From an uncultured Selenomonadaceae bacterium (GTDB lineage Bacteria > Bacillota > Negativicutes > Selenomonadales > Selenomonadaceae): 64,000 bases of DNA. The position numbers were made by a program, and so were the translations under genes. The number at the start of each line of letters is the position of its first letter. The first letter of the stretch is position 1. The notes under the pieces were generated by a model. It worked only from the letters and a program-made list of their open reading frames with translations. It was not told where the DNA came from and did no database searches. Shown here piece after piece: positions 20,201 to 30,838 of this stretch. The DNA is taken from contig CAJOHN010000011.1 in assembly GCA_905234235.1 (NCBI GenBank), positions 1-64,000 on the forward strand, read 5' to 3'.

Positions 20201-21290
20201 ACGCCATTTCCTTCGGCAACCCGCATTGATGTAATTTCAACTCCGGACCTACTACGATAACCGAACGCCCCGAATAGTCAACGCGCTTTCCGAGTAAATT
20301 CTGACGAAATCGCCCTTGCTTGCCTTTTAACATGTCGCTCAGACTTTTTAACGGTCGGTTGCCCGGTCCCGTTACCGGTCGTCCGCGCCGCCCATTATCT
20401 ATCAACGCGTCGACTGCCTCTTGCAACATGCGCTTTTCATTCCGAACAATTATATCCGGTGCTTTCAATTTCAAGAGCCGATTCAAACGATTATTCCGAT
20501 TGATAACCCGCCGATATAAATCATTCAAGTCCGAAGTCGCAAACCGTCCGCCGTCGAGCTGTACCATCGGGCGTAATTCCGGCGGTATCACGGGGATAAC
20601 ATTCATTATCATCCATTCCGGTTTGTTACCAGATTTCCGAAACGCCTCGACGACTTCCAACCGTCTTATCGCCCGAATTCGCTTCTGCCCGTTGGAACTT
20701 GTTAATTCCTTCCGCAGTTCCTCACTTAACGCATCTAAATCAATATCACGCAAAAGTTCTTGAATAGCCTCCGCGCCCATTCCAACTTTGAACGAGCCGC
20801 GACCGTACATTTCCCGATACGTCCGATATTGCCCTTCCGTCAATAAGTCTTTTTGCTTAAGTTCTGTTTCGCCCGCGTCTAATATTATGTACGAAGCAAA
20901 GTATAAAACTCGCTCCAATGCTCGCGGCGACATGTCCAGTAGCAAACCCATCCGCGAAGGGATTCCTTTGAAATACCAAATATGGCTCACGGGTGCCGCA
21001 AGTTCGATATGCCCCATGCGTTCGCGGCGGACTTTCGCACGTGTGACTTCAACGCCGCATCGGTCGCAGATTGTCCCTTTGTAGCGTACACGCTTATATT
21101 TCCCGCAGTGACATTCCCAATCCCGCGTCGGTCCGAATATTCGCTCGCAGAATAAGCCGTCGCGTTCCGGTTTCAACGTTCGGTAATTTATCGTCTCCGG
21201 CTTTTTGACTTCGCCATAAGACCACTCACGAATTTTTTCCGGCGACGCCAATCCGATTCTCATCGAGTCAAAAATATTAACGTCAAGCAT
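17283..21290 (-). CDS. rpoC: DNA-directed RNA polymerase subunit beta'
   Basis: This is the 1335-residue beta' subunit. The N-terminal zinc site is C60, C62, C75, C78; the catalytic magnesium motif [10 protein letters not shown] has aspartates 449, 451 and 453; a second zinc site includes [11 protein letters not shown]; the bridge/trigger region reads [28 protein letters not shown]. The start ATG (21288-21290) overlaps the rpoB stop by one base (TAATG), so the two are translationally coupled. Downstream there is no rpsL-rpsG cluster but a convergent fabF with a shared terminator. The length is typical for a clade without large insertions. Confidence 0.99.
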   Translation of the reverse strand: MLDVNIFDSMRIGLASPEKIREWSYGEVKKPETINYRTLKPERDGLFCERIFGPTRDWECHCGKYKRVRYKGTICDRCGVEVTRAKVRRERMGHIELAAPVSHIWYFKGIPSRMGLLLDMSPRALERVLYFASYIILDAGETELKQKDLLTEGQYRTYREMYGRGSFKVGMGAEAIQELLRDIDLDALSEELRKELTSSNGQKRIRAIRRLEVVEAFRKSGNKPEWMIMNVIPVIPPELRPMVQLDGGRFATSDLNDLYRRVINRNNRLNRLLKLKAPDIIVRNEKRMLQEAVDALIDNGRRGRPVTGPGNRPLKSLSDMLKGKQGRFRQNLLGKRVDYSGRSVIVVGPELKLHQCGLPKEMALELFKPFVMKKLSSDNNLTIKAAKKKVDRATAEVWGVLEEVIKEHPVLLNRAPTLHRLGIQAFEPVLTEGRALKLHPLACTAYNADFDGDQMAIHLPLSAEAQAEARVLMLAANHILAPKDGKPIIVPTQDMVLGTYYLTKIRRDKPERRVIGEGKYYTGIEEALMAYNQHELDLQAEINVRISIDRLPDFVVEQLDEEDESIMVKTSVGRMIFNEKLPQQLRYYHKENGSWILGEVMNKKALGKLVASCYNEFGSTRTAEVIDAVKRLGYHFACIAGMTVAISDVIVPPKKKEILSNTAEKVKKVETYYNRGVITERERYNKVIELWNEATDKVADAMMENMDEFNPIFMMSDSGARGNKQQMRQLAGMRGLMADPSGKIIDLPITANFREGLSVSDYFISSHGARKGLADTALRTADSGYLTRRLVDVAQDVIVREEDCDVETVNLVLERALLAEDTFDALEILSESLIERVNALDIVNPETGEIAVKQDTILDDETLIKIGETGATELVLRGSSLTEPLAAKHSRVTETIKLGTRDEAKRLELRHAFIHEHIGKELAADVELSGLTLSAGEILTHDMLDAILDAEEVGEILIRNNNIRGIEVEAITEGTRGVIESLKDRILGRVLAEDIYDDDNNLIAGINETITDKLADKITAVRDKVLIRSVLTCKSPQGVCIKCYGQDLANKSAVEIGEAVGIIAAQSIGEPGTQLTMRTFHTGGVAGGDITQGLPRVEELFEARKPKNNAIIAEIDGIVSIGKAEKNDLTQVTITPSDAENQQPREYVIPYGIIPRVKDGDAVKAGDNITDGAKNPHDILRICGLKETHRYLVKEVQKVYKSQGVEINDKHIEVMVRQMLHKVKIEDSGSTEFLPGEFVDINIFEAANTKAIEEDKAPAVAKPILLGITKASLATDSFLSAASFQETTRVLTDAAIKGKVDPLIGLKENVIIGKLIPAGTGMARYRELTVVDNEA

Positions 21291-24200
21291 TATTCATCCT
21301 CCTCGCGACGAAATTTTGTGAGGTTGTCAATATCGTCTTGGAAATTATCATCGAGGTTCAAATCTTCGGGGAGTTCCATTTCGCCGAGTTTTTCTAGTTG
21401 AGCGTCAAGCTCCGCGTCTGATAAATCGGGCTCAATGTCATCGGCAATAATGTCGTCAGCGGCAATATCATCGGCAACAACATCATCGGGCGGCGGTTCA
21501 TCGGGGGCTTTAACTTCGTGGTCGCCGTAAGAACCGACATCGACGCCCATATCATCAGCCTTTTTGCGGACGGTGCGGTCGTCATCGTCATCGTCGTCGT
21601 GAATGATAATTTCTTTGGAGTCGCCGCTCAACACGCGAATATCTAAGCCGATAGATTGCAATTCCTTAATCAAGACTTTAAAGGATTCGGGGACGCCGGG
21701 CTCAGGAATATTTTGCCCCTTAACAATCGCCTCGTAAGCTTTGACGCGCCCGACGACATCATCGGATTTGACGGTAAGAATTTCTTGCAGAGTATAACTC
21801 GCGCCGTAAGCTTCCAGTGCCCAGACTTCCATTTCGCCAAAACGTTGTCCGCCGAATTGAGCTTTACCGCCGAGCGGTTGCTGAGTAACTAAGCTGTAAG
21901 GACCGGTTGAACGGGCGTGGATTTTATCGTCAACGAGATGATGAAGTTTCAACATATAAACACAGCCGACAGTAACGCGATTCTCAAAAGGTTCGCCGGT
22001 GCGCCCGTCATAGAGGATAGTTTTGCCGTCTTCGTCAAGCCCCGCCAATTTAATGGTTGCGGCAATATCTTCGTCGCGAGCTCCGTCGAAAACAGGCGTA
22101 GCGATATGAACGCCGGCTTCGGAAGGTTTAGGTAAGCCGTATTTATCGACATCAAAACCGAACTTGCGGAGGTCGCGTTCAATATTTTTATCGTGCGAGT
22201 TAATGCGCAAGCCGATTTTTCTAACAGCCATTCCTAAATGAGTTTCAAGGACTTGCCCGATATTCATACGGCTGGGGACGCCAAGCGGATTCAGTACAAT
22301 ATCAACAGGTGTGCCGTCGGGAAGGAAAGGCATATCTTCTTGCCGTCTAATATCAGAGACAACGCCTTTATTACCGTGACGACCGGACATTTTATCTCCG
22401 ACGGAGATTTTACGTTTTTGAGCGATATAGACGCGGACTTGTTTATTGACGCCGGGAGCCATTTCGTCGTTATTATCACGGGTGAAGACATTAACGGCAA
22501 CGACTTTACCGGATTCGCCGTGTGGGACGCGCAGGGAAGTATCGCGGACTTCTCGGGCTTTCTCGCCGAAAATAGCACGGAGTAAACGTTCTTCTGCAGT
22601 TAATTCGGTTTCGCCTTTAGGTGTGACTTTACCGACAAGAATATCTCCGGTACGAACGTCAGCCCCTATCGCTATAATGCCGTCGGAGTCGAGGTGGGTA
22701 AGGGATTCTTCAGCGACGTTGGGAATATCGCGGGTGACTTCTTCGGGACCAAGTTTAGTATCGCGGGCGTCGCACTGGTATTCTTCGATATGAATGCTGG
22801 TGTAAATGTCTTTTTTGATAAGGTTCTCGGAAAGGAGTATGGCGTCTTCGTAATTATAACCTTCCCAAGGCATATAAGCGACGATGATATTATAGCCAAG
22901 AGCTAATTCACCGTTGGAAGTAGCGGGACCGTCGGCGATAGGTTGGCGGGCGTAGACATGTTCGCCCTCGTCGACGATAGGAATTTGGTTAATGCAAGTG
23001 CCTTGATTGGAGCGTGTGAATTTTTGTAAATGGTAAACGTCGAATTTATCTTTGGCAGTAGCGAATCTATCATCGACTTTAATTTTAATGGTAGTGGAAT
23101 CGACGTTGACGACAGTGCCGGGGCGTTTAGCTAAAATCATGACGCCGGAATCACAAGCGGCTTTAAATTCCATACCGGTTCCGACAAGCGGGGCTTGAGT
23201 TTTAAGGAGCGGGACGGCTTGCCGTTGCATATTAGCACCCATGAGAGCGCGGTTAGCGTCGTCGTTTTCGAGGAAGGGAATCATAGCGGTAGCGATAGAA
23301 ACGACTTGTTTAGGGGAAACGTCCATATAATCTACTTTTTCGCGGCGAACTTTAGTAGTTTCTTCAGCGCGACGCACGGTAACGCGTTCATTCAAAAACC
23401 AATCATTATTATCGAGCGGCTCATTAGCCTGCGCGATGATAAGGTCTTCTTCTTCGTCAGCAGTCATATAACGAACGTCGTTGGTAACTTTTTTATTAAT
23501 TTTGTCGACGCGGCGATAAGGAGTTTCCATAAACCCGAACTGATTAACTCTGGCGTAGTTGGATAAACTGCCGATTAAGCCGATGTTAGGACCTTCAGGG
23601 GTTTCGATGGGGCACATTCTGCCGTAATGGGAGTTATGAACGTCGCGAACCTCGAAGCCTGCGCGTTCACGGGATAAGCCGCCGGGACCGAGAGCAGACA
23701 GCCTACGTTTATGAGTAAGTTCGGACAGCGGGTTATGCTGATCCATGAACTGAGACAGTTGGGAAGACCCGAAGAACTCTTTAATAGCGGCTACGACGGG
23801 GCGGATATTGATAAGATTCTGTGGAGTAACTATCTCCGCATCTTGCGAAGTCATTCTTTCACGGACAACGCGTTCCATGCGAGCCATACCGATTCTAAAC
23901 TGATTCTGAAGCAGTTCGCCGACGGCGCGGACACGACGATTGCCTAAGTGATCTATGTCGTCTTTAATACCGGAGCCGCTCATCAGTGCGAAGATATAAT
24001 TGATTGAGCTGATAATATCGGCGATACAGATAGTGCGGTTGTCCTTGATAGAAAGATTGGGCGCGCAGAGCATAGTATAATTGCCGTTATCAGTTTTAAT
24101 TTTAATAGGAATGGGAGTGATAAAACCTCTGCGGAGTTCGTCGGGAGTAAGTCCGAAAATTTCAGCCTCGCGTTCGTCGGGGATAGCGTCCAAGATTTTT

Positions 24201-25396
24201 TTAGTAACGACGGTATCCTTTTTGATTAAGAGTTCGCCGGTTTCCAAGTCGAAGAGATCTTCAGCGAGGGTTTGACCGAGCAATCTGCTTTTCCAGCCGA
24301 GTTTTTTAGTAATTTTATAACGTCCGACGGCGGCTAAGTCATATCTGCGCGGGTCGAAGAATTGTGAATGGAGTAAAGACGCGGCGTTATCAGCGGAAGG
24401 AGGTTCGCCGGGACGGAGCCTGTTGTAAATGCCGATTAGGGCTTTCTCCTTATTATCTTCGGAATTTTTCTTGTCAATGTCCAACATATCGACGAGAGCT
24501 TTATATCCGGCTGTTAATGGATTTTTATCATCAATCACGGTGAACAAATCGAGCAGATATTTGAGGTTAGAGATTCTGTCATTTTTAATATCGAGTTGCG
24601 AATAAGCGTTGAGCAGGGCGTTAAAAGTTTCCTCGTTGTGTTCGCCGGTACGTTGTAAGTAGCCGATAGTAAGAGAATTTCTGGGGTCGGGGCTGGCGTC
24701 GGAGTAGAGTAAATTAATTGTCTGTTCAGCAGAGTCATGAAGTTTCGAGGCTGTGAAAAATTCTACGTCGAACAGGTCGAGGATTTGGTCGTTAGTCTGG
24801 AAGTCGAGAGCGCGCAGGAAATAAGATACCGGCATTTTGCGAGTTCTATCGATACGCACTGAGATAGCGGCTGTATTATCCGTTTCGAGCTCAATCCACG
24901 CGCCACGATTCGGAATAACAGTTGCGGTGTAGATATTTTTACCGGTCTGGTCAATGGATTCATCGTAATAAGCCCCCGGACTCCTAACGAGCTGTGAGAC
25001 GATTACGCGTTCGGCACCGTTAATAATAAACGTCCCGGTCTGAGTCATTATCGGGAAGTCGCCCATGAAAACTTCTTGTTCCTTGACATCGCCTTTTGCT
25101 TTATTAAGGAGTTTGACTTTGACACGAACGGGCGCAGCGTAAGTGCCGTCGCGCCTCTTACATTCATCGAGCGTGTACTTGGATTCGCCGAAAGTGAAGC
25201 TTTCAAAGAACAATTCCAGATTGCCCGAAAAATCAGCTATCGGCGATACGTCCTTGAAAATTTCTTGCAAGCCTTCCTTTTTGAACCAGTCGTAGGAGTT
25301 GCGTTGGATGTCCAAGAGATGCGGCATCTCCATGACTTCCTTGATTCTGGCGTAGCTGTAGCGTGTTCGTTTACCCACTTGAACAGGATTAAACAT
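21290..25396 (-). CDS. rpoB: DNA-directed RNA polymerase subunit beta
   Basis: The beta subunit, about 1368 residues. Visible are the N-terminal [40 protein letters not shown], the rifampicin region [20 protein letters not shown] with wild-type Asp, His and Ser (LSALGPGG), and [14 protein letters not shown] start at ATG 25396 behind AAGGAG; the in-frame GTG at 25408 touches that site and is too close. After the universal core comes an acidic tail of about 100 residues with seven Asp in a row and repeated DDI/ADD units, which makes the protein longer than most Firmicute homologues. rplJ-rplL are not upstream; a divergent tRNA-Arg is. A leader hairpin lies between promoter and start. Confidence 0.99.
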   Translation of the reverse strand: MFNPVQVGKRTRYSYARIKEVMEMPHLLDIQRNSYDWFKKEGLQEIFKDVSPIADFSGNLELFFESFTFGESKYTLDECKRRDGTYAAPVRVKVKLLNKAKGDVKEQEVFMGDFPIMTQTGTFIINGAERVIVSQLVRSPGAYYDESIDQTGKNIYTATVIPNRGAWIELETDNTAAISVRIDRTRKMPVSYFLRALDFQTNDQILDLFDVEFFTASKLHDSAEQTINLLYSDASPDPRNSLTIGYLQRTGEHNEETFNALLNAYSQLDIKNDRISNLKYLLDLFTVIDDKNPLTAGYKALVDMLDIDKKNSEDNKEKALIGIYNRLRPGEPPSADNAASLLHSQFFDPRRYDLAAVGRYKITKKLGWKSRLLGQTLAEDLFDLETGELLIKKDTVVTKKILDAIPDEREAEIFGLTPDELRRGFITPIPIKIKTDNGNYTMLCAPNLSIKDNRTICIADIISSINYIFALMSGSGIKDDIDHLGNRRVRAVGELLQNQFRIGMARMERVVRERMTSQDAEIVTPQNLINIRPVVAAIKEFFGSSQLSQFMDQHNPLSELTHKRRLSALGPGGLSRERAGFEVRDVHNSHYGRMCPIETPEGPNIGLIGSLSNYARVNQFGFMETPYRRVDKINKKVTNDVRYMTADEEEDLIIAQANEPLDNNDWFLNERVTVRRAEETTKVRREKVDYMDVSPKQVVSIATAMIPFLENDDANRALMGANMQRQAVPLLKTQAPLVGTGMEFKAACDSGVMILAKRPGTVVNVDSTTIKIKVDDRFATAKDKFDVYHLQKFTRSNQGTCINQIPIVDEGEHVYARQPIADGPATSNGELALGYNIIVAYMPWEGYNYEDAILLSENLIKKDIYTSIHIEEYQCDARDTKLGPEEVTRDIPNVAEESLTHLDSDGIIAIGADVRTGDILVGKVTPKGETELTAEERLLRAIFGEKAREVRDTSLRVPHGESGKVVAVNVFTRDNNDEMAPGVNKQVRVYIAQKRKISVGDKMSGRHGNKGVVSDIRRQEDMPFLPDGTPVDIVLNPLGVPSRMNIGQVLETHLGMAVRKIGLRINSHDKNIERDLRKFGFDVDKYGLPKPSEAGVHIATPVFDGARDEDIAATIKLAGLDEDGKTILYDGRTGEPFENRVTVGCVYMLKLHHLVDDKIHARSTGPYSLVTQQPLGGKAQFGGQRFGEMEVWALEAYGASYTLQEILTVKSDDVVGRVKAYEAIVKGQNIPEPGVPESFKVLIKELQSIGLDIRVLSGDSKEIIIHDDDDDDDRTVRKKADDMGVDVGSYGDHEVKAPDEPPPDDVVADDIAADDIIADDIEPDLSDAELDAQLEKLGEMELPEDLNLDDNFQDDIDNLTKFRREEDE

Positions 25397-25425
25397 TAAA
25401 GCCGTCACTCCTTGCTTAATTTAAA

Positions 25426-25470
25426 TGCGCGACGCAACCTTCTTAGAAACCGGAGTGGACACGACGCGCA
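25426..25470 (-). promoter_or_regulatory. Hairpin in the rpoB leader
   Basis: On the minus strand TGCGCG-T-CG pairs with CG-T-CGCGCA across a loop of 27 nt in the transcribed leader of rpoB. No T run follows, so it does not look like a simple terminator; it could be a pausing or processing site. Confidence 0.3.
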
Positions 25471-25505
25471 CAATTTTTCCATTCTATGTCAATCAGTAGC
25501 TTTGA

Positions 25506-25534
25506 ATTGTATATTCAAATGATTTGTATGTCAA
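25506..25534 (-). promoter_or_regulatory. Predicted strong promoter of rpoB-rpoC
   Basis: On the minus strand a perfect TTGACA (25529-25534) is 17 bp from TACAAT (25506-25511), about 110 bp before the rpoB start. Confidence 0.8.
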
Positions 25535-25546
25535 GCAGATTTATCG

Positions 25547-25575
25547 TTGACTTTCAGCGGGCGGCATGTTAAACT
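25547..25575 (+). promoter_or_regulatory. Predicted promoter of tRNA-Arg
   Basis: TTGACT (25547-25552) and TAAACT (25570-25575) are 17 bp apart and end 8 bp before the tRNA. Confidence 0.7.
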
Positions 25576-25583
25576 GCGCGCAT

Positions 25584-25660
25584 GCGGTTGTAGCTCAGCA
25601 GGATAGAGCAACTGCCTCCTAAGCAGTAGGTCGGGCGTTCGAATCGCCCCAATCGCACCA
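25584..25660 (+). tRNA. tRNA-Arg (anticodon CCT)
   Basis: The 77-nt sequence folds as a cloverleaf: acceptor GCGGTTG/CAATCGC, D arm with AGCTCAG and GGATAGAGC, anticodon stem ACTGC/GCAGT with loop CTCCTAA (anticodon CCT, reading AGG), and T arm GGGCG TTCGAAT CGCCC. The CCA end is encoded. It is transcribed alone from a good promoter and followed by a tandem repeat and a terminator. Confidence 0.97.
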
Positions 25661-25675
25661 GAATAGGAACTAGAA

Positions 25676-25708
25676 ATTAGGGATTAGGGATTAGGGATTA
25701 GGGATTAG
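25676..25708 (+). repeat. Tandem heptamer GGATTAG repeat
   Basis: A partial ATTAG is followed by four perfect GGATTAG units (25681-25708), between tRNA-Arg and its terminator. A related array lies at 38251-38312. This resembles the short tandem heptamer repeats known from cyanobacterial intergenic DNA. Confidence 0.9.
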
Positions 25709-25712
25709 GAAT

Positions 25713-25746
25713 AAAAAAAGCTCTCCGTAATACGCGGAGGGCTTTT
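25713..25746. terminator. Bidirectional terminator between tRNA-Arg and nadE
   Basis: A 12-bp stem (AAAAGCTCTCCG with CGGAGGGCTTTT, one wobble) encloses a 7-nt loop, with an A run before and a T run at the end. It serves both convergent units. Confidence 0.85.
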
Positions 25747-25761
25747 GCGTTTCAAAAATTT

Positions 25762-27447
25762 TTACTTGGCAAGCAGTTTATCTTTGAGTTCAAAATATTT
25801 TTTCGTGAAGTGCACGCCGTTTTGAGATTCTTGACGCGCTCCGAAAGATGAATTCGTGACCGCAAGAATCGGCGGCGATTGAATTCTCTTGGCAACGCCC
25901 ATAACCGTAAATTGTTTCCACCAACGCTCCAAATCTGCAATAAACGCCTGCGCGGTCGGGAAATATTTTTCAACAAGCCCCGCCTCGCAACCAATTTCCT
26001 TTTCAAGCTCGCCGCTTGTATAAAGTTTCAAAATATCTTCGGGCGTCAAATTTTCCTCAACAAAAGCGCGGAACAAATAATCGTGATAAGGATAACGGAG
26101 CGGGTCGCCCTTGCCCTCGTCGACGTTCTGCGCGGTTGAAAGTTCGGCACTCGGCACAATGTCAATTATCCCTTGCGGAATGACTTCGCGCTTAAAACGC
26201 GCCAAATCATAAACTTGGAACTTCCACAAGTCAGCCAACGCAGATAAAAATCCTGCCGAGTCGCCGTAAAGCGTGGCATAACCGACAGTTGACTCGGCTT
26301 TGTTCGCGTTGCAAGTGAAAACGCCGCCGACACTCGCCGCTATCGCCGCCAAAATCCTTGAACTCCTGTCGCGGGCTTGAATATTTTCCTTAACGAAATC
26401 GGAAACTTCAATCTGCGCGGATTCGAGTTGTTTAACAGTCCAATCGACGGATTCTTGAATCGGCACGACAAAATATTTGCAGCCGAGATTTTTTGCGAGT
26501 TGTTCGCTGAGATTTTTCGTCGTTGAGGAGTTAAATTTGCTCGGCATATTCACGAGATAAACATTTTCCGCGCCGACGACTTGAACATACAACGCGGCGG
26601 CTACTGCACTGTCAATCCCGCCCGAAACGCCGATTACAACCTTGCTCATGCCGATTTGCGACAAAAATTCTTTAACGCCGTAATGAATCGCACGATAAAT
26701 TTTATCCGCCTCGCTGACTTCGGGAAGTTTAAGCGCAGGCATTTTATCAATCTCATCAAGCTCGATAAAATTCAAACTCTCCGCAAAAGGTTCGGCAATC
26801 TGAACGACTTCGCCGCGTGAATTGAAAACCGCGCTGCCTCCGTCGAATGTGTAAATCTTCTTGCTCATGTTCTGTACGCCGACGCTACCGATTTTAATTG
26901 TCGGATGTGCAAATTCATAGTAGGTTTCATGGGAAATACTTTTTATTGATTCAAATTGGCTGTCAGTAAAGTTTATGTAAAGATCAGCTTCATTATGAGG
27001 ATTTTCAGCGTCGAAAGAAAATGCAACACGATAGATTTTTTCGTTAAGCTTAAATTTAGTTGCAGAAATTGTGTTAGTCGGGTCGTAGAAATATTTTTCT
27101 TCTTCACGTGACAAAAAGGTTTTCAAAACGGGAGCGGCAATTAATTTGCCGTCTCTTACAACAAAAATTGCGTTGAATTTTTCTAACCAATTAAGCGAGA
27201 CGTTGCCGAAAATAACGGTGATATTATCGCTTGCCTCAATAATTTCTTCGCCGCAAAGTTCGCAATCACGCATGAAAGATTCTTCCCAAAATGTATCGCC
27301 GAGCATTTGTCCCGAAATTGCAAGCTCCGGAAAAATTATCATGTCCGCGCCTTGAGAGCGTGCCTCGTTGATGAATTGCAAAATTTTTTTCGTGTTAAGG
27401 TCAGGATGTCCCGCCGCGATTTTCATTTGCGCATAAGCTATTTTCAA
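25762..27447 (-). CDS. nadE: NAD(+) synthetase with a degenerate glutaminase domain
   Basis: NadE makes NAD from deamido-NAD. The 561-residue protein has the long two-domain form: an N-terminal nitrilase-type glutaminase domain (1-240) and a C-terminal synthetase with the ATP motif SGGIDS (275-280) and GYATLYGDSAG. In the glutaminase part E41 (FPELAISG) and K109 are present, but the nucleophile motif ICED reads FSFD, putting Ser144 in place of the catalytic cysteine, and the segment after it is shortened. It therefore probably uses free ammonia. The start is TTG 27445-27447 behind GGAGG, and its ribosome site lies at the end of thiD. It is the last gene of the operon from 33542. Confidence 0.93.
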   Translation of the reverse strand: MKIAYAQMKIAAGHPDLNTKKILQFINEARSQGADMIIFPELAISGQMLGDTFWEESFMRDCELCGEEIIEASDNITVIFGNVSLNWLEKFNAIFVVRDGKLIAAPVLKTFLSREEEKYFYDPTNTISATKFKLNEKIYRVAFSFDAENPHNEADLYINFTDSQFESIKSISHETYYEFAHPTIKIGSVGVQNMSKKIYTFDGGSAVFNSRGEVVQIAEPFAESLNFIELDEIDKMPALKLPEVSEADKIYRAIHYGVKEFLSQIGMSKVVIGVSGGIDSAVAAALYVQVVGAENVYLVNMPSKFNSSTTKNLSEQLAKNLGCKYFVVPIQESVDWTVKQLESAQIEVSDFVKENIQARDRSSRILAAIAASVGGVFTCNANKAESTVGYATLYGDSAGFLSALADLWKFQVYDLARFKREVIPQGIIDIVPSAELSTAQNVDEGKGDPLRYPYHDYLFRAFVEENLTPEDILKLYTSGELEKEIGCEAGLVEKYFPTAQAFIADLERWWKQFTVMGVAKRIQSPPILAVTNSSFGARQESQNGVHFTKKYFELKDKLLAK

Positions 27448-27448
27448 G

Positions 27449-28237
27449 TCAATCGCCTCCTACAAAATCTGAGCCACGCAGATTGAAACCATGATTGAGA
27501 GGTCCGGAGTCCTTGCCGAGATTTAAATCTGTGCTCAATGCGCCCGTCAAATAACTTTTCGCACGCCCGACAGATTTTTTCAAGTCGAAACTTTTGGCGA
27601 GGTTGGCGGCAATCGCTGAACTCAACGTGCAACCCGTGCCGTGAGTGTTCGTCGTGTCGATTTTTTTGCCGTAAAACCATTTTCCCGCGCCGTCAAACAG
27701 ATAATCATTGGCGTCGTTATGCCCGTGACCGCCTTTTGCCAACACTGCACAGCCATATTCAGCGAAAATTTTCTGCGCGGCGCGTTCCATGTCATTATCG
27801 GCGGCAATTACTTCGAGTTCGGGGATATTCGGCGTTAAAATCGTCGCCAACGGAAATAATTTCGCTTTCAACGTCTGAATCGCATCATCATCAATCAATT
27901 TCGCGCCGGAAGTGGCAATCATTACCGGATCGACTACAATATTTTTCGCGCCGTAGAATTTTAGCCGCTCCGCAATGATTTCAATCAGTTTTGACGATGA
28001 AACCATGCCAATTTTAATCGCGTCGGGGTAAATGTCCTCAAATATCGCGTCGAGTTGGTCGGCTAAAAATTTCGGCGTCGAATTTTGCACCGAACGCACT
28101 CCCAACGTATTTTGCGCCGTCAATGCCGTTATCGCGCTCATTCCGTACACGCCATTTGCCAAAAATGTCTTCAAATCGGCTTGTATACCCGCGCCGCCCG
28201 AACTATCCGAACCCGCTATCGTTAATGCAGTCTTCAT
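27449..28237 (-). CDS. thiD: Hydroxymethylpyrimidine/phosphomethylpyrimidine kinase ThiD
   Basis: ThiD phosphorylates hydroxymethylpyrimidine twice for thiamine synthesis. The 262-residue ribokinase-fold protein shows [42 protein letters not shown] and the anion-hole motif [18 protein letters not shown]. The start ATG (28235-28237) overlaps the proS stop by four bases (ATGA). Its stop lies 1 bp before the nadE start. No other thiamine gene is near, so it may work in salvage. Confidence 0.95.
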   Translation of the reverse strand: MKTALTIAGSDSSGGAGIQADLKTFLANGVYGMSAITALTAQNTLGVRSVQNSTPKFLADQLDAIFEDIYPDAIKIGMVSSSKLIEIIAERLKFYGAKNIVVDPVMIATSGAKLIDDDAIQTLKAKLFPLATILTPNIPELEVIAADNDMERAAQKIFAEYGCAVLAKGGHGHNDANDYLFDGAGKWFYGKKIDTTNTHGTGCTLSSAIAANLAKSFDLKKSVGRAKSYLTGALSTDLNLGKDSGPLNHGFNLRGSDFVGGD

Positions 28238-29946
28238 AACGTCTTCAACAGCTCCAAAATATTTTTTACCACTTCTGCGCGGGCAAAATTCATAAATTCG
28301 CCGCTCCGACGGATTTTTACCTCGACATTGCCGCTCTCAAGCGTTTTCGGACTGATTGTTACGCGCAACGGATAGCCGATTAGGTCGCAATCCTTAAATT
28401 TCACGCCCGCACGCTCTTTTCTGTCGTCCAAAAGCACATCGACGCCCGATTTTGCAAGTTCGTTATAAATTTCTTCCGCGTAGGCAAGTTGCTTATCATC
28501 TTTTGCGTTGACGGGAACCACCACAACCTCGAACGGAGCGATATTTTTATTCCAAATTATGCCGTCAGCGTCGTTATTTTGCTCAATCGCCGCCGCCATC
28601 GTCCTTCCAACGCCGATTCCATAGCAACCCATTTCAAAAAAGCGTTCTTTGCCGTCTTCATCGAGGAATTTAGCGTTCAAAGCCTCAGAATACTTCTTTC
28701 CGAGCGTAAAAACCTGTCCGACTTCAATTCCGCGCGTCATTTTTAACGGTTTGCCGCATTTCGGACACGGATCACCCTCTTGAACCATGCGAATATCCGC
28801 AACAATTATTTTTTCCGCGTTAAAGTCTCTTTTCGGCGTCACGTTGATAAAATGCGCGTCAATTTCGTTCGCACCCGCCACAGCATTGTACATTTCCATA
28901 ACTGTAGCGTCGACAATGATAATCGCGTCTGAAATTCCTATCGGACTCATGAATCCCGCGCAACTTCCCGCCGCATTTATCAATTTTTCCTCCGCCATGT
29001 ACAAATGATTCGCGCCTTCAACGCAATTCATAACTTTTATCTCGTTTACGTCGTGGTCGCCGCGCACAAATGCCAAAATCAGCCGCTCGTCGTCGTCCAT
29101 GAACGCAACAGCCTTTATCGTCTTCTCAATCGGCACGTTCAAGAAATTTTTAACCAATTCTATCGTGTGACACGCGGGAGTTTGCACTTTTTCAAGCGGT
29201 TTAAGCTCTTCGGGCGCACTTTTTATGATTTTAAGCTCGGCTTTTTCGTCAGACGCGGCAAAATCGCAATTTTCGCAGTAAGCAATGGAACTTTCGCCGC
29301 TCGAAGCCAACGCAGTGAACTCGTGCGAGTGTCCGCCGCCGATTGCGCCGTTATCAGCCTCGACAGGGCGAAATTTCAGCCCGCAACGCTTAAAAATCCT
29401 GTCGTAAGCGTCGTACATCTTCTGATACGAAATATTCATGCCGTCAACGTCTTTGTCGAACGAATAAAGGTCTTTCATGACAAATTCGCGGCTCCGCATG
29501 AGTCCAAAGCGCGGTCTGCGCTCGTCTCGATACTTATTTTGGATTTGATAGAGCAAAAGAGGCAGTTGTTTGTAAGATTTTACTTCATCGCGGATTAAAG
29601 TGGTAATCATTTCCTCGTGAGTGGGTCCGAGCGCAAATTCTCTGCCGTGACGGTCCTTTAAACGCATCATTTCGGGTCCGTAGACTGCCCAACGCCCGGA
29701 TTCTTGCCAAATTTCGGCAGGTTGAACGATTGGCATCATAATTTCCTGTCCGCCTGCCGAATCCATCTCTTCGCGAATGATTTGCATGATTTTTTTCATT
29801 GTGCGCCAGCCCAACGGCAGATAAGAATAAATCCCGCCCGCTGCTTTGCGAATGAAACCTGCGCGGAACATCAGTTTATGACTGATAAGCTCTGCTTCTG
29901 CCGGAGATTCACGTAAGGTCGGCGCGTAAAGTTGTGTTGCTTTCAT
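28234..29946 (-). CDS. proS: Prolyl-tRNA synthetase
   Basis: A class II aminoacyl-tRNA synthetase of 570 residues charging tRNA-Pro. It is the bacterial form: motif 2 region [24 protein letters not shown], an inserted editing domain between motifs 2 and 3, motif 3 [16 protein letters not shown], and the anticodon-binding domain at the end. I use ATG 29944-29946 with AGAGGTG upstream; a frame extension to 30060 has no homology. It follows the AAA ATPase gene by 22 bp and overlaps thiD by 4 bp. No T-box is seen in the short gap. Confidence 0.97.
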   Translation of the reverse strand: MKATQLYAPTLRESPAEAELISHKLMFRAGFIRKAAGGIYSYLPLGWRTMKKIMQIIREEMDSAGGQEIMMPIVQPAEIWQESGRWAVYGPEMMRLKDRHGREFALGPTHEEMITTLIRDEVKSYKQLPLLLYQIQNKYRDERRPRFGLMRSREFVMKDLYSFDKDVDGMNISYQKMYDAYDRIFKRCGLKFRPVEADNGAIGGGHSHEFTALASSGESSIAYCENCDFAASDEKAELKIIKSAPEELKPLEKVQTPACHTIELVKNFLNVPIEKTIKAVAFMDDDERLILAFVRGDHDVNEIKVMNCVEGANHLYMAEEKLINAAGSCAGFMSPIGISDAIIIVDATVMEMYNAVAGANEIDAHFINVTPKRDFNAEKIIVADIRMVQEGDPCPKCGKPLKMTRGIEVGQVFTLGKKYSEALNAKFLDEDGKERFFEMGCYGIGVGRTMAAAIEQNNDADGIIWNKNIAPFEVVVVPVNAKDDKQLAYAEEIYNELAKSGVDVLLDDRKERAGVKFKDCDLIGYPLRVTISPKTLESGNVEVKIRRSGEFMNFARAEVVKNILELLKTL

Positions 29947-29968
29947 TAAGTTCACCTCTAAAAAATTT

Positions 29969-30838
29969 TCAGCCATTATAACAGAAATTCTTATCGTTAG
30001 CGCGTTTGCTCTCCAAAATATTTTCCACAGCCTCAAATACCAAATTCTTATCCAGTTCATCGAGTTTTAAACGCGCCGCTTTGAATGCCGCATTCAACAT
30101 GGCGTTGGAAATGTCGGAGCCGCTTATCCCGTCAAATTTTTTTGCCAGCTCATCGAAGTCAAGATTATTCGGGACTTCGGGCGGCGTGTACATTCGCCAA
30201 AGTTTTTTACGGCATTCTTCATCGGGCAAAGTAAATTTTATGTGGATTGAAATTCTGCGCATAAACGCCGCGTCAAAATTTTCAATAAAATTCGTGGCGA
30301 AGATAATAAAGTCTTGGAACTCGTTCATCAACATAAGCATAACCGAGCGCGTCTGGTTGACGCTGACATCAACGGCTTGCGTCATATTCGTAACACGTTT
30401 GCTTAAAATGGCGTCGGCTTCGTCGAAAAATAAAATGCTGTTAGAATTTTTAGCGGCGTCGAAGGCTTTACGAATATTTTTAGGCGTTTCACCGACGAAT
30501 TTTGATTCAATGTCCGCGTAGTTGACGATTAAAATTTTTCTGCCGAGATATTTAGCGATAGCATGAGCCGCCATAGTTTTTCCGGTACCGGGTGCGCCGT
30601 AGAGATTTATTCCGATTCTGCGCGAATATTTATGAGTTTTTTTGAATCCCCACAGCTCAAAAACTCTGTGTGCATTGTCCGCGTAAGTCGCTACGTCCAA
30701 AATCTGATTCTTAACATCGTCGGGCAAAATTATTTCGTCAAGCGACCATTTCGGTTCTTCGGGGATAAAAATTTCCTCGACGGGCTGATTTTTTTCTTGT
30801 TTAGGCTCGTCGCCTGCGTGCTTTGGTTTAATCGGCAT
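29969..30838 (-). CDS. AAA+ ATPase (SpoVK/FtsH-type module)
   Basis: A 289-residue soluble ATPase with one AAA+ module after a charged N-terminal stretch of about 40 residues. Walker A GAPGTGKT is at 81-88, Walker B ILFFDEAD at 135-142, sensor-1 ATN at 181-183 and arginine fingers at 194-195 (MRRIS), followed by the small helical lid. The order fits a hexameric remodelling enzyme; the substrate is unknown. I start at ATG 30836-30838, 8 nt after AAGGAG; the start overlaps the end of the radical SAM gene by 11 bp, suggesting coupled production. The pairing with a radical SAM enzyme may mean it helps install or remodel the modified product. Confidence 0.85.
   Translation of the reverse strand: MPIKPKHAGDEPKQEKNQPVEEIFIPEEPKWSLDEIILPDDVKNQILDVATYADNAHRVFELWGFKKTHKYSRRIGINLYGAPGTGKTMAAHAIAKYLGRKILIVNYADIESKFVGETPKNIRKAFDAAKNSNSILFFDEADAILSKRVTNMTQAVDVSVNQTRSVMLMLMNEFQDFIIFATNFIENFDAAFMRRISIHIKFTLPDEECRKKLWRMYTPPEVPNNLDFDELAKKFDGISGSDISNAMLNAAFKAARLKLDELDKNLVFEAVENILESKRANDKNFCYNG

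Noticed and set aside
25676-25708. Telomere-like TTAGGGA repeat or CRISPR array
   Set aside because: There are only four 7-bp units without spacers, inside a bacterial tRNA-terminator context.
29947-29968. T-box or riboswitch before proS
   Set aside because: The gap to the preceding gene is 22 bp, too short for such an element.
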